DNA from: Bacteroidales bacterium
Lineage (GTDB): Bacteria; Bacteroidota; Bacteroidia; Bacteroidales; Muribaculaceae
Assembly: GCA_014800895.1 (NCBI GenBank)
Contig: JAAVFG010000022.1
Coordinates: forward strand, 24,677-88,676
Direction: 5' to 3'
Length of the DNA: 64,000 nucleotides
Part shown: positions 8,917 through 17,754 of the stretch, piece after piece
How positions within the stretch are numbered: position 1 is the stretch's first letter
Layout: each line of letters starts with the position of its first letter
The notes under the pieces: generated by a model
The model's database searches: none
What the model saw: only the letters and a program-made list of their open reading frames with translations
What the model was told of the DNA's origin: nothing
Translations under genes and position numbers: made by a program

Positions 8917-9765
8917 TTATTCCATTTTCAAATTATCAAATTCAGAAAGGGAGTCAATTTCCGTCTTATAAATATCCTTAATTACTCTTACAGTGCTTAA
9001 GGAGCGGAAATCGGAAGCTAATTTCACCTTGAGAGTGAAGAAGCTGTCATCTCCGCTCTTTACGCGAGCCAATACCATACCTACCGGTATACCCTCGGGG
9101 AAAGTGGTGGAATATCCGCTGGTGACTATAGTGTCTCCAATCTCATATGTGGCATGACGGGGCAGTTCCTCTGCGTAGGCAATAGTAGGATCGCCACCTT
9201 TCCATGTGAGAGAGCCGACAAATTCGGTGTCTTTCAATTTAACACTGAAATGCTGATCTTCATTCAGAAGGGATATGATACGGGACATGTGCGGACCGGT
9301 GACATTTACTATACCGGTGATGCCGTTATGATCCACCACTCCCATACCGGATTTAAGACCATCCAAAGCTCCTTTGTCAATGGTAAAGAAATTTTTTTGG
9401 TGTGCTGTATTATTATTAATTACAGCTGCAGCGACATAACCGAATCTATCAGGATATTTGAATGGAAGGAGAGAGTCAGCCGAGAGCACTTTATATTGTG
9501 CAAGCTGATTTTTAAGGTTCAGGACTTCATTCTGAAGTAAGGCATTGTTAGCCTGCAGATCCTCGTTGATGCTTTTCAGATGAAAATATCCGGTCACTTG
9601 GGATGCCCCCTCGTAGATTGAGCCGGTCACGACATTGGCGGAGGTAAGGTATACCGAGCGCTGGTAATTATTACCTGTCACTAAAAGGACCAGACTAATA
9701 ATGACATAGAATGAAAATACAAACCACGCCGAATATTTGATGATAAATTGAAGAAGATTCTTCAT
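8917..9765 (-). CDS. mreC: Rod-shape-determining protein MreC
   Basis: A 282-residue bitopic protein: an N-terminal membrane segment (about 12-30), a coiled coil (about 65-92, NEDLQANNALLQNEVLNLKN), then the two-barrel periplasmic MreC domain with GVVDHNGITGIV and DTIVTSGYSTTFPEGIPVG. It scaffolds PBP2 and RodA along the inner membrane. It follows mreB after a 75-nt gap that holds a strong hairpin. Confidence 0.93.
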   Translation of the reverse strand: MKNLLQFIIKYSAWFVFSFYVIISLVLLVTGNNYQRSVYLTSANVVTGSIYEGASQVTGYFHLKSINEDLQANNALLQNEVLNLKNQLAQYKVLSADSLLPFKYPDRFGYVAAAVINNNTAHQKNFFTIDKGALDGLKSGMGVVDHNGITGIVNVTGPHMSRIISLLNEDQHFSVKLKDTEFVGSLTWKGGDPTIAYAEELPRHATYEIGDTIVTSGYSTTFPEGIPVGMVLARVKSGDDSFFTLKVKLASDFRSLSTVRVIKDIYKTEIDSLSEFDNLKME

Positions 9766-9786
9766 TCCGGAGAAATAGTGTAAAAC

Positions 9787-9822
9787 ATATTTTCCACCCT
9801 CCTGACAGAAGGTGGAAAATAT
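9787..9822 (-). other. Intercistronic hairpin between mreB and mreC
   Basis: A perfect 12-bp stem, ATATTTTCCACC (9787-9798) with GGTGGAAAATAT (9811-9822), and a 12-nt loop, just past the mreB stop. On the minus strand it is followed by TGTTTTAC, a weak U-tract. It could be a leaky terminator or an RNA stability element that makes MreB more abundant than the downstream membrane proteins. Confidence 0.65.
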
Positions 9823-9840
9823 TTATATTCAAGGGAATAA

Positions 9841-10860
9841 TTATCGGATAAGGAATGAGAAACGATTGATATTCTTAAGAGCTACACCGGTACCTTTAGC
9901 AACAGCGTGCAACGGATCCTCGGCAATCTTGAATTCAATACGAATCTTATCAGTAAAGCGTTTTGCCAGACCTCTAAGAAGAGCGCCACCACCTGCGAGG
10001 TATATACCGTTCTCAACGATATCGGCATAGAGCTCGGGGGGAGTCTGCTCGAGAGCCGCTAGAATAGCATCCTCCATCTTGGAGATAGATTTGTCGATGC
10101 ATCGTGCGATCTCTTCGTGGGTTACAGGCACTTCCATAGGAAGTGAAGTCATCTTGTTAGGACCGCGAACAACGAACGGTTCCGGTGGATTCTCAAGCTC
10201 TGCAAGAGCGGAACCGACATGGATTTTAATCTGTTCGGCAGTAGTGACTCCAACCTTAAGATTGTGAACTCTTCCCATATGCTCCTGAATGTCGGCAGTC
10301 ACATCATTACCTGCAAGACGGATACTCTTATTGCTGACGATACCACCCAAAGAGATAACGGCGATTTCAGTAGAGCCACCGCCTATATCCACGATCATGT
10401 TACCGTTAGGTGCCTCCACATCCAGACCGATACCGAGTGCGGCAGCCATAGGCTCATAAATCATATAGACATCGCGTCCGCCGGCGTGCTCGCTTGAGTC
10501 ACGGACAGCACGAATCTCAACCTCAGTTGAGCCGGAGGGGATACATACTACCATTCGGAGAGAGGGGGAGAACCAGCGGCGTTTACGATTGACCATCTTT
10601 ACCATACCGCGAATCATCTGCTCTGCGGCATTAAAGTCGGCAATCACACCATCTCGAAGAGGACGGATAGTGCGGATGCCGGGAGGTTCCTTACCTTCCA
10701 TCTGATGAGCTACCTCACCGACAGCGAGGAGCTTATCAGTCTTATTTTCGATAGCCACTACTGATGGCTGATCGACTACGATCTTATCGTTATGAATGAT
10801 GATGGAGTTGGCGGTACCAAGGTCCATCGCAATTTCCTGAGTAAATGAAAAAAGTCCCAT
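9841..10860 (-). CDS. mreB: Rod-shape-determining protein MreB (bacterial actin)
   Basis: A 339-residue actin-fold ATPase. Visible motifs are phosphate-1 MDLGTAN near residue 13, phosphate-2 DIGGGSTEIAV near 160 and the adenosine loop GIYLAGGGALLRG near 287. It starts MGLFSFTQE, an amphipathic membrane-binding helix. It polymerises under the inner membrane and directs lateral wall synthesis. It is the first gene of mreB-mreC-mreD-mrdA-rodA, with a candidate promoter 67-75 nt upstream. Confidence 0.97.
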   Translation of the reverse strand: MGLFSFTQEIAMDLGTANSIIIHNDKIVVDQPSVVAIENKTDKLLAVGEVAHQMEGKEPPGIRTIRPLRDGVIADFNAAEQMIRGMVKMVNRKRRWFSPSLRMVVCIPSGSTEVEIRAVRDSSEHAGGRDVYMIYEPMAAALGIGLDVEAPNGNMIVDIGGGSTEIAVISLGGIVSNKSIRLAGNDVTADIQEHMGRVHNLKVGVTTAEQIKIHVGSALAELENPPEPFVVRGPNKMTSLPMEVPVTHEEIARCIDKSISKMEDAILAALEQTPPELYADIVENGIYLAGGGALLRGLAKRFTDKIRIEFKIAEDPLHAVAKGTGVALKNINRFSFLIR

Positions 10861-10927
10861 ATTTATAAGGAGTGCTATTCTGCGGTTGCGTTTTTTATGT
10901 TGAAAAACATAGATTGCAATTCTTTTG

Positions 10928-10935
10928 CAAAGTTA
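10928..10935 (-). promoter_or_regulatory. -7 element of the mre operon promoter
   Basis: On the minus strand the sequence reads TAACTTTG, matching the Bacteroidetes -7 consensus TAnnTTTG, 68 nt before the mreB ATG. A clear TTTG at -33 is not visible in the AT-rich upstream run. Confidence 0.55.
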
Positions 10936-11022
10936 AGAATTTTTTTTTATTAATAGAAGTATTTGAAGAAATAAAGAAAAATTTTAGGAAAAAATATTAT
11001 CCTGATAATTGGAAGAAAGAAA

Positions 11023-11060
11023 TAAAGAGGAGAGCTTTCGACAGAAAACTCTCCTCTTAT
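11023..11060 (-). terminator. Terminator after the TPR gene
   Basis: Arms AAGAGGAGAG and CTCTCCTCTT (11025-11034 with 11049-11058) form a 10-bp stem with a 14-nt loop. On the minus strand it is followed by TATTTCTTTC. It ends the gyrA-TPR unit before the mre promoter region. Confidence 0.75.
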
Positions 11061-11087
11061 GAAATAAAATATTGTACTTCTTCTACA

Positions 11088-12302
11088 TTAATTGAAATAC
11101 TGCTCCAAAGCGTAGTCAATGTTTTCAATTACGTAGTCAAGATCCTTGGTAGTCTCGGGGCTGATAGTCTTGGCTTTTTCAGCTGCGGCTTTAGCTGCCT
11201 CAAAATATTCAGTCTTTATAGCCTGCTTTGCTGCGGCATCTTTGGGATCCATCGCCTCACGCTTTGCAACTCCGACGCGGAAGAGCTTCTTGCTGACATT
11301 CTTAAGAGTCTCAGCGTCAACATTTGGCATAGCTGCTGCCTTGCGATAATTTTCTACAGACTGGTCATCCTTATCCATGCGGTCATAGATGAAGCCGAGG
11401 AGTCCGTAAAGATTAGGTACATCGGGAGTCTTTGCCACCTGACCTTCTACAAGCTCGAGAGCAGCCTGCATGTTGTTATCCATTACATAGGAGTTCACGA
11501 GGTTGTTGAGGAATACAGGCTGATCCATTCCGAATTTCTCATAGCCGGCTTTTGCAATAGCGTCGATTTCCTTCTTACCCTCATCAGTCTTGGTGCTGTC
11601 GTTCTGCATCATATACTGCCAGCAAGCGATCTCATAGATATAGTTCTGCTCGTTGTTCGTATCATTGAGACGGGCAAGTTTGAAAGCATTGGCAGCTTCA
11701 GGCACTGCATTACCTGCGTAGGCAGAGATACCGGCATTAAAGAGTGCCTGGTTGAGAGTAGAGTCGGGAGTAGCGGCGATTTTCTTATCAGCATATTCGC
11801 TCTTGGGGAATGTTCCGAAGATATAGAAAGCCTGATAAGCACCGGGATAATACTGCTGCTCATTATAGAGTGTACCGCCGGCATTGAAGTAGTCATTGAA
11901 GTGAGCATTCAATGCTTTGATAGCATCCTTGGTGTATTTCGGTTTGATTTCACCTTTCGCATTCGGCTGCTTGTCACGAGGCATCACCTCAAGCATATTC
12001 TGATATCCGTTGACGATCTGATTAGCCATATTGAGAGGATTGACATCCTTGTCATTGGGATTAATCATACGCTTCATGTTGGCATTGTCGTAGGCATCGA
12101 ACTCTACTTTACCTGCAAGGAAGTAAGTATAGGGATCCTCCGCAGTCTCGGGGTTCTCTTTTGCTGCCTTCAAAAGGGCGCGAGCCTCTTCAACCTTGTC
12201 AATCTTTCCGGCAAGCTTCTTGGCTGCATCAAGATTCGCTTTCTGCGCATTCACTGAGCAAACTGCCAATGAAGCAAGCGCAAGTGTTAGAATTTTTTTC
12301 AT
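11088..12302 (-). CDS. Secreted tetratricopeptide-repeat protein
   Basis: A 404-residue protein with a signal peptide (MKKILTLALASLAVCSVNAQ) and repeated helix-pair TPR units, for example ALFNAGISAYAGNAVPEAANAF and NLYGLLGFIYDRMDKDDQSVENYRKA. It should be a periplasmic or surface-associated scaffold; the partner is unknown. It starts 18 nt after gyrA and is therefore probably co-transcribed with it. I recall the gyrA-TPR arrangement, with clpC divergent, as common in Bacteroidales. The opposite strand carries a 461-codon open frame, which is a shadow. Confidence 0.88.
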   Translation of the reverse strand: MKKILTLALASLAVCSVNAQKANLDAAKKLAGKIDKVEEARALLKAAKENPETAEDPYTYFLAGKVEFDAYDNANMKRMINPNDKDVNPLNMANQIVNGYQNMLEVMPRDKQPNAKGEIKPKYTKDAIKALNAHFNDYFNAGGTLYNEQQYYPGAYQAFYIFGTFPKSEYADKKIAATPDSTLNQALFNAGISAYAGNAVPEAANAFKLARLNDTNNEQNYIYEIACWQYMMQNDSTKTDEGKKEIDAIAKAGYEKFGMDQPVFLNNLVNSYVMDNNMQAALELVEGQVAKTPDVPNLYGLLGFIYDRMDKDDQSVENYRKAAAMPNVDAETLKNVSKKLFRVGVAKREAMDPKDAAAKQAIKTEYFEAAKAAAEKAKTISPETTKDLDYVIENIDYALEQYFN

Positions 12303-12320
12303 AGGTTACACTATTTTAGA

Positions 12321-14852
12321 TTATTCATTAGATTTGTCAGGTTCTGAATCTGAAATTTGACCTTCCTCAATTTCTTCTTCAATCTCCTCTTCCGGATCGC
12401 TGTCAACTTTACATACAGAGGCGATAATATCTCCTCGTTTGGAAAGGTCAATGAGTTTAACACCCTGTGTGGCACGACCCATGACACGGACATCTGAAAC
12501 AGCCAGACGGATAGTCACGCCGCTCTGGTTGATTATCATAAGGTCGTTCTCATCGGTTACGCTCTTGATAGCCACAAGTTCACCGGTCTTATCAGTAACA
12601 TTGAGTGTCTTGACTCCTTTACCGCCACGGTTTGTGATACGATAATCCTCAAGAGGTGAGCGTTTACCATAACCGTTTGCGGAAACTACCATGATTGTTT
12701 CTTCTTCGGCACCATTCATTACGACCATGCCGATCACTTCATCATCGCCTTCGAGAGTCATGCCCTTCACACCGGTTGACATTCTTCCCATCGCACGCAC
12801 TTTGCTTTCATGGAAACGGATAGCGTTTCCTTCGCGGTTGGCGAGAATCACTTCAGAATTGCCATTGGTGAGAGAAACCTGTATCACCTCATCATCTTCA
12901 CGGATGATGATGGCGTTCACGCCGTTTGCACGGGGACGGGAATACTGCTCAAGCGAGGTTTTCTTTATGATACCTTTCTTTGTGGCGAAAATAAGATTAT
13001 GGTTATTAATATACTCTTCGTCAGAGAGAGTCTTGACACGAATGAACGCATTCACACGGTCATCAGAGTCAATATTGAGAAGGTTCTGAATGGCACGGCC
13101 TTTTGAATTTTTTGCCATTTCAGGAATCTCATATACTTTTAGCCAGTAACACTTACCTTTCTCAGTAAAGAAAAGCATGTAGTTATGGTTGGTGGCAGGA
13201 TAGATATGCTCAATGAAGTCCTGATCACGAGTGTTACCTCCCTTAGCTCCGACTCCTCCACGGTGTTGAGCGCGGAATTCAGACAGAGCGGTACGCTTTA
13301 TATAGCCGAGATGAGAAATAGTAATGATCATCGGATCGTCCGGGAACATATCCTCATCATTAAATTCGCTTGATTCGTAGCGGATAAGAGTGCGACGCTC
13401 ATCGCCATATTTATCTCTTACCTGAATCAGTTCCTCCTTCATCACCTCACGGCAGACATGGTCATTGGTAAGGATATCGTTAAGGTGAGCTATCTGCTTC
13501 ATCAGTTCATCATATTCAGAGCGGAGTTTATCCATCTCCAAACCGGTGAGCTGACGCAGACGCATCTCAACGATTGCACGGGTCTGAATCTCATCCAACT
13601 CGAAGCGCTCGGCAAGTTTCTGGCGAGCCTCCTCTGTTGTGGCTGATCCGCGGATGATATTGATTACCTCGTCGATATTGTCCACAGCCGTCATCAAGCC
13701 ACGCAGGATATGAGCGCGTTCCTCGGCTTTTTTTAATTCATATCTTGAGCGGCGGATCACAACTTCATGACGATGGTCGACAAAAGCTTCGAGAAGTTCC
13801 TTAAGGTTAAGAGTCTTCGGGCGACCGTTGACAAGCGCCACATTGTTGACGCTGAAAGATGTCTGAAGCTGTGTCATCTTGAAGAGCTTGTTAAGCACGA
13901 CACGCGCGTTGGCATCTCTCTTCACATCCACGACGATATTGATTTTACCTCGGGCGGAAGTATCTGTCACATCGGAGATACCTTCGATTTTCTTCTCCTC
14001 CACGAGGTTAACGATGCTTTTCACAAGATCAGCCTTTATAACGCCATAGGGGATTTCAGAAATAACAATCTGATCCGAATTTCCTTCACTTTCAATCTCC
14101 GCTTTAGCACGGATCACAACACGACCACGACCGGTCTCAAACGCATCGCGAACGCCCTGTATTCCATAGATCTCGCCGCCGGTAGGGAAATCGGGAGCTT
14201 TGATATGCTCCATCAGGCCCGGTATGTCGATATCCGGATTATCAATCAGAGCTAAAGCAGCATTGAGAGATTCTGTGAGATTATGAGGAGGCATGTTTGT
14301 AGCCATACCGACAGCGATACCGGACGCTCCATTTACCAGAAGGTTAGGGATACGGGTAGGGAGGACGGAAGGCTCGGTGAGGGTATTATCGAAGTTCGGT
14401 ACAAAATCAACAGTGTCTTTGTCCAGATCTTCGAGCATCTCTTCACCCATCCGGGCAAGCTTCACCTCGGTATAACGCATTGCGGCAGGGGAGTCTCCAT
14501 CAATAGAACCGAAGTTACCCTGTCCGAACACGAGGGGATAGCGTAGTGCCCATTCCTGAGCCATTCGGACCATTGTAAGATAGATTGAAGAGTCGCCATG
14601 GGGGTGATATTTACCCATAACTTCTCCGACAATACGAGCGGACTTCTTGGTTTCTCCGGAAAAAGTATTACCCAATTCGTTCATACCGAAAAGCACACGA
14701 CGGTGAACAGGTTTGAAACCGTCTCTTACATCCGGAAGGGCTCGAGATACAATCACCGACATCGAATAGTCGATGTAGGCACTCTTCATTTCCGATTCAA
14801 TATTTATCGGGATTATTTTATCGTCTCCTTGCATTGTAATTTCATTAGCCAA
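12321..14852 (-). CDS. gyrA: DNA gyrase subunit A
   Basis: An 843-residue type II topoisomerase breakage-reunion subunit. The winged-helix domain carries the catalytic Tyr127 in AAMRYTE, after the quinolone-binding helix at 83-92 ([10 protein letters not shown]). The C-terminal beta-pinwheel contains the GyrA box QRGGKG-type segment as [10 protein letters not shown] (about 560) plus repeated GKG/VMG blades, ending in an acidic tail. It introduces negative supercoils with GyrB. It starts a leftward unit with the TPR gene and is divergent from clpC. The residue equivalent to E. coli Asp87 is Leu92. Confidence 0.97.
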   Translation of the reverse strand: MANEITMQGDDKIIPINIESEMKSAYIDYSMSVIVSRALPDVRDGFKPVHRRVLFGMNELGNTFSGETKKSARIVGEVMGKYHPHGDSSIYLTMVRMAQEWALRYPLVFGQGNFGSIDGDSPAAMRYTEVKLARMGEEMLEDLDKDTVDFVPNFDNTLTEPSVLPTRIPNLLVNGASGIAVGMATNMPPHNLTESLNAALALIDNPDIDIPGLMEHIKAPDFPTGGEIYGIQGVRDAFETGRGRVVIRAKAEIESEGNSDQIVISEIPYGVIKADLVKSIVNLVEEKKIEGISDVTDTSARGKINIVVDVKRDANARVVLNKLFKMTQLQTSFSVNNVALVNGRPKTLNLKELLEAFVDHRHEVVIRRSRYELKKAEERAHILRGLMTAVDNIDEVINIIRGSATTEEARQKLAERFELDEIQTRAIVEMRLRQLTGLEMDKLRSEYDELMKQIAHLNDILTNDHVCREVMKEELIQVRDKYGDERRTLIRYESSEFNDEDMFPDDPMIITISHLGYIKRTALSEFRAQHRGGVGAKGGNTRDQDFIEHIYPATNHNYMLFFTEKGKCYWLKVYEIPEMAKNSKGRAIQNLLNIDSDDRVNAFIRVKTLSDEEYINNHNLIFATKKGIIKKTSLEQYSRPRANGVNAIIIREDDEVIQVSLTNGNSEVILANREGNAIRFHESKVRAMGRMSTGVKGMTLEGDDEVIGMVVMNGAEEETIMVVSANGYGKRSPLEDYRITNRGGKGVKTLNVTDKTGELVAIKSVTDENDLMIINQSGVTIRLAVSDVRVMGRATQGVKLIDLSKRGDIIASVCKVDSDPEEEIEEEIEEGQISDSEPDKSNE

Positions 14853-14909
14853 ATAACAGGGACCCTCAAGCTTAAAAAGAGGCTCTCTTTTTTGGTCTGT
14901 TCTTAGCTA

Positions 14910-14917
14910 CAAAATTA
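14910..14917 (-). promoter_or_regulatory. -7 element of the gyrA promoter
   Basis: The minus strand reads TAATTTTG, a perfect TAnnTTTG, 58 nt upstream of the gyrA ATG. A TTG lies 20 nt further upstream in the -33 position. Confidence 0.6.
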
Positions 14918-15056
14918 ATGAATTTTTCTCAAATTCACAACTTTTTATCTTCCATATTTCTTGCATATTGCCTTATATTAATTTAAGGAATGGAGAAGCG
15001 TCAAAGAATGGCGGATAAAGTCAAAATATGATAAAGTATAAAGGAATTATACTTTT

Positions 15057-15073
15057 TTGGCACGGGGATTGTT
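15057..15073 (+). promoter_or_regulatory. Candidate sigma-54 (-24/-12) promoter of clpC
   Basis: TTGGCACG (15057-15064), a 4-nt spacer, then TTGTT (15069-15073). This matches the RpoN consensus TTGGCACG-N4-TTGCA/T except for T in place of the usual C in the -12 GC. The expected transcription start near 15085 leaves a leader of about 23 nt before the ATG at 15108. The same spacing with a perfect match precedes groS. Confidence 0.6.
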
Positions 15074-15107
15074 ATACTATTTAGAAAAACAATCAAACCC
15101 TTTTTGG

Positions 15108-17672
15108 ATGAAAAACGATTTTTCGAAACAATTCAGACCTCTCCTTGAGGTGGCATTGGAGGAGGCGAAGAAATTCAATTCTCCCGTGATAATGTCGGAG
15201 CACTTTGTGCTTGCGGCTCTCCACAAGCAGGATGGGTATGCAATCAGGATACTCAGGCAACTCAATATTCCTATAGATAAGATAGAGGATGAGTTGGAGG
15301 AGTATCTCAATGAGCCGCATAAGTCGGAGGAGACTACAACTCTTTTTGAGCAACAGTATAAAATCACTCTCGGGGCTGTCCGTATGCTTCAGCTTGCCAT
15401 GTCGGAGGCGCGAAAGATGAATTCCCAGGTATTGGGAGGGGAACATATCCTTCTTGCTCTTATCCACGACCGCCGGGCTATGGATAGCGAAGTGCTCAGA
15501 CATATTAAAGATGAGTATCTTAATTTTGATATCTCCATCCAGGCGATTGGTCCCGGCGATCTTCCACTGCCCGGAATGGGTAAAGGACCGTCAGCTATGC
15601 CTGAAGATGGATTTATAAGTGACCAGGATGATGAAGAGCCGGAATTTCCCAAGTCTTCCTCTTCAAAGGGTGGTAAGGGAAAAGCCAAAAGTGATACTCC
15701 GGCATTGGATAAGTTCGGTTATGATATGACCAAGGCGGCGGCTGAGGGGCGTCTTGATCCGGTAGTCGGCAGAGAAAATGAGATTGAGCGTCTTGCCCAG
15801 GTGCTGTCACGCCGTAAAAAGAATAATCCTGTTCTTATCGGCGAGCCAGGTGTCGGTAAATCCGCCATTGTCGAGGGGCTTGCTCTCCGTATAAATCAGC
15901 GTAAGGTGAGCCGTATTCTTTTTGATAAAAGGGTAATCAGCCTTGATCTACCCGGAATGGTTGCCGGCACAAAATATCGCGGACAATTTGAGGAGCGCAT
16001 CAAAACTGTTCTTGATGAATTGTCAAAGAATCCGGATATCATTCTTTTCATAGACGAGATTCATACTATCGTCGGGGCGGGAGGCGCACCCGGCAATATG
16101 GATGCAGCCAATATTCTCAAGCCGGCATTGGCACGCGGGGAGATACAATGTATAGGAGCGACTACCCTTGACGAATACCGTCAGAATATTGAGAAAGATG
16201 GGGCTCTCGAGCGCCGTTTCCAGAAGGTGATGGTAGATCCGACCACTCCCGAGCAGACACTTGAAATTTTGAAGCAAGTGAAGGGAAAATATGAGGATCA
16301 TCATAATGTACGCTATACGGATGATGCGCTTGAGGCTTGTGTATCGCTTACAGAACGCTATATCAGCGACCGTAACTTCCCCGATAAGGCGCTTGATGCC
16401 CTTGATGAGGCAGGAAGCCGTGTGCATATCACCAATATAGTTGTCCCTGAGGAGATAGAGATTCTCGAGAAAGAAGTAGATGACCTTACTCAGCAGAAAC
16501 TTGCCGCTGCCAAGTCGCAGGATTATGAGCTTGCCGCCTCTCTGCGTGATAAAGTAGGAGAGACCAAGAAGAAACTTGACGCTACAAAAGCTGAATGGGA
16601 GAAGGCTCTTGATGCCGACCGTCAGGAAGTGGATGAGGAGAAAGTGGCAGAGGTTGTCGCTCTTATGACAGGTGTTCCTACCCAGAAGATAGCACAGGCG
16701 GAGGGTACTCGTCTTATCAAGATGGGAGATACCCTCAAAGGCGCGGTTATCGGTCAGGATGATGCTATCAAGAAGACTGTCAAGGCGATACAGCGCAACC
16801 GAATCGGTCTGAAGGATCCTAATAAGCCAATCGGCGTATTCATGTTCCTGGGACCGACGGGAGTGGGTAAGACTCTACTCGCCAAAAAGTTAGCTGAGTA
16901 TCTTTTCGACTCCAAGGATGCGCTTATCCGCATGGATATGAGTGAGTTCATGGAGAAATTCACAGTGTCCCGTCTCGTCGGGGCGCCTCCGGGGTATGTC
17001 GGATATGAAGAGGGCGGTCAGTTGACTGAGAAGGTGCGCCGTCATCCATATTCCGTAGTGCTTCTTGATGAGATTGAGAAAGCGCATCCTGATGTCTTCA
17101 ATCTTTTGCTTCAGGTGATGGATGAAGGTAGATTGACAGATTCATTGGGTCGCAAGATTGATTTCAAGAATACAATTCTTATCATGACGAGCAACATTGG
17201 TTCGCGTCAGCTGAAAGACTTTGGCGGAGGTGTAGGTTTCAATGCCAATAATGTGTCAAAAGAGCAGGCACAGGGTGTAATATCCAAGGCTTTGAACAAA
17301 GCTTTCTCTCCGGAGTTCCTCAACCGTGTGGATGATATCATAATGTTTGATCAGCTTGATAAGAAGGCGATTTTCTCTATTATTGATATCGAGCTTAAGG
17401 ATTTCTATGCCCGAATCAATAACCTTGGTTTCAAGATGAATCTCAGTGAAGAGGCTAAAAACTTCATTGCGGAGAAAGGATATGACAAGAACTTCGGGGC
17501 ACGTCCTCTTAAGAGATCAATCCAGAAATATCTTGAGGATGAACTTGCAGAGCTTCTTTTGAAACTCAATGCGGAAGGTACAATAGGAGGAGAAATAAAC
17601 ATTTCCTATAAAGATGGAGATGACAAACTTACTATTGATTTCAAGCCTTTGGTTGAGAAAGAAGAGGAATAA
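15108..17672 (+). CDS. clpC: ATP-dependent Clp protease ATP-binding subunit ClpC
   Basis: An 854-residue Hsp100 unfoldase. It has paired Clp_N repeats (about 1-145), AAA1 with Walker [10 protein letters not shown] and Walker [10 protein letters not shown], a UVR segment (about 420-455, [20 protein letters not shown]), and AAA2 with [19 protein letters not shown] and [15 protein letters not shown], then the C-terminal D2 domain. It should feed substrates to ClpP. The open frame extends upstream to a TTG at 15057, but that lies inside the promoter-like sequence and adds 17 unrelated residues, so the ATG at 15108 (MKNDFSKQF) was chosen. It is divergent from gyrA. Confidence 0.95.
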   Translation: MKNDFSKQFRPLLEVALEEAKKFNSPVIMSEHFVLAALHKQDGYAIRILRQLNIPIDKIEDELEEYLNEPHKSEETTTLFEQQYKITLGAVRMLQLAMSEARKMNSQVLGGEHILLALIHDRRAMDSEVLRHIKDEYLNFDISIQAIGPGDLPLPGMGKGPSAMPEDGFISDQDDEEPEFPKSSSSKGGKGKAKSDTPALDKFGYDMTKAAAEGRLDPVVGRENEIERLAQVLSRRKKNNPVLIGEPGVGKSAIVEGLALRINQRKVSRILFDKRVISLDLPGMVAGTKYRGQFEERIKTVLDELSKNPDIILFIDEIHTIVGAGGAPGNMDAANILKPALARGEIQCIGATTLDEYRQNIEKDGALERRFQKVMVDPTTPEQTLEILKQVKGKYEDHHNVRYTDDALEACVSLTERYISDRNFPDKALDALDEAGSRVHITNIVVPEEIEILEKEVDDLTQQKLAAAKSQDYELAASLRDKVGETKKKLDATKAEWEKALDADRQEVDEEKVAEVVALMTGVPTQKIAQAEGTRLIKMGDTLKGAVIGQDDAIKKTVKAIQRNRIGLKDPNKPIGVFMFLGPTGVGKTLLAKKLAEYLFDSKDALIRMDMSEFMEKFTVSRLVGAPPGYVGYEEGGQLTEKVRRHPYSVVLLDEIEKAHPDVFNLLLQVMDEGRLTDSLGRKIDFKNTILIMTSNIGSRQLKDFGGGVGFNANNVSKEQAQGVISKALNKAFSPEFLNRVDDIIMFDQLDKKAIFSIIDIELKDFYARINNLGFKMNLSEEAKNFIAEKGYDKNFGARPLKRSIQKYLEDELAELLLKLNAEGTIGGEINISYKDGDDKLTIDFKPLVEKEEE

Positions 17673-17691
17673 TAAACAAAGATAAATAATG

Positions 17692-17732
17692 AAAATCGGG
17701 AAGCTGATGGATATTCAGCTTCCCGATTTTTT
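17692..17732 (+). terminator. Rho-independent terminator after clpC
   Basis: A 16-bp perfect stem (17692-17707 with 17715-17730; core ATCGGGAAGCTGA/TCAGCTTCCCGAT) with a 7-nt loop and T-tract. Because it is flanked by A and T runs, it can also serve the convergent feoB gene. Confidence 0.92.
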
Positions 17733-17754
17733 TCATTAGCAATGGAGCGAAGTC

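Noticed and set aside
10872-12257. Long rightward open frame (461 codons) opposite the TPR gene
   Set aside because: It overlaps nearly all of the TPR gene, starts with no ribosome-binding site, and its composition is that of an antisense shadow of a repetitive, low-stop gene. The TPR frame has a signal peptide and repeats.
15057-15107. TTG at 15057 as clpC start
   Set aside because: It lies within the promoter-like sequence and adds 17 residues unlike ClpC N-termini.
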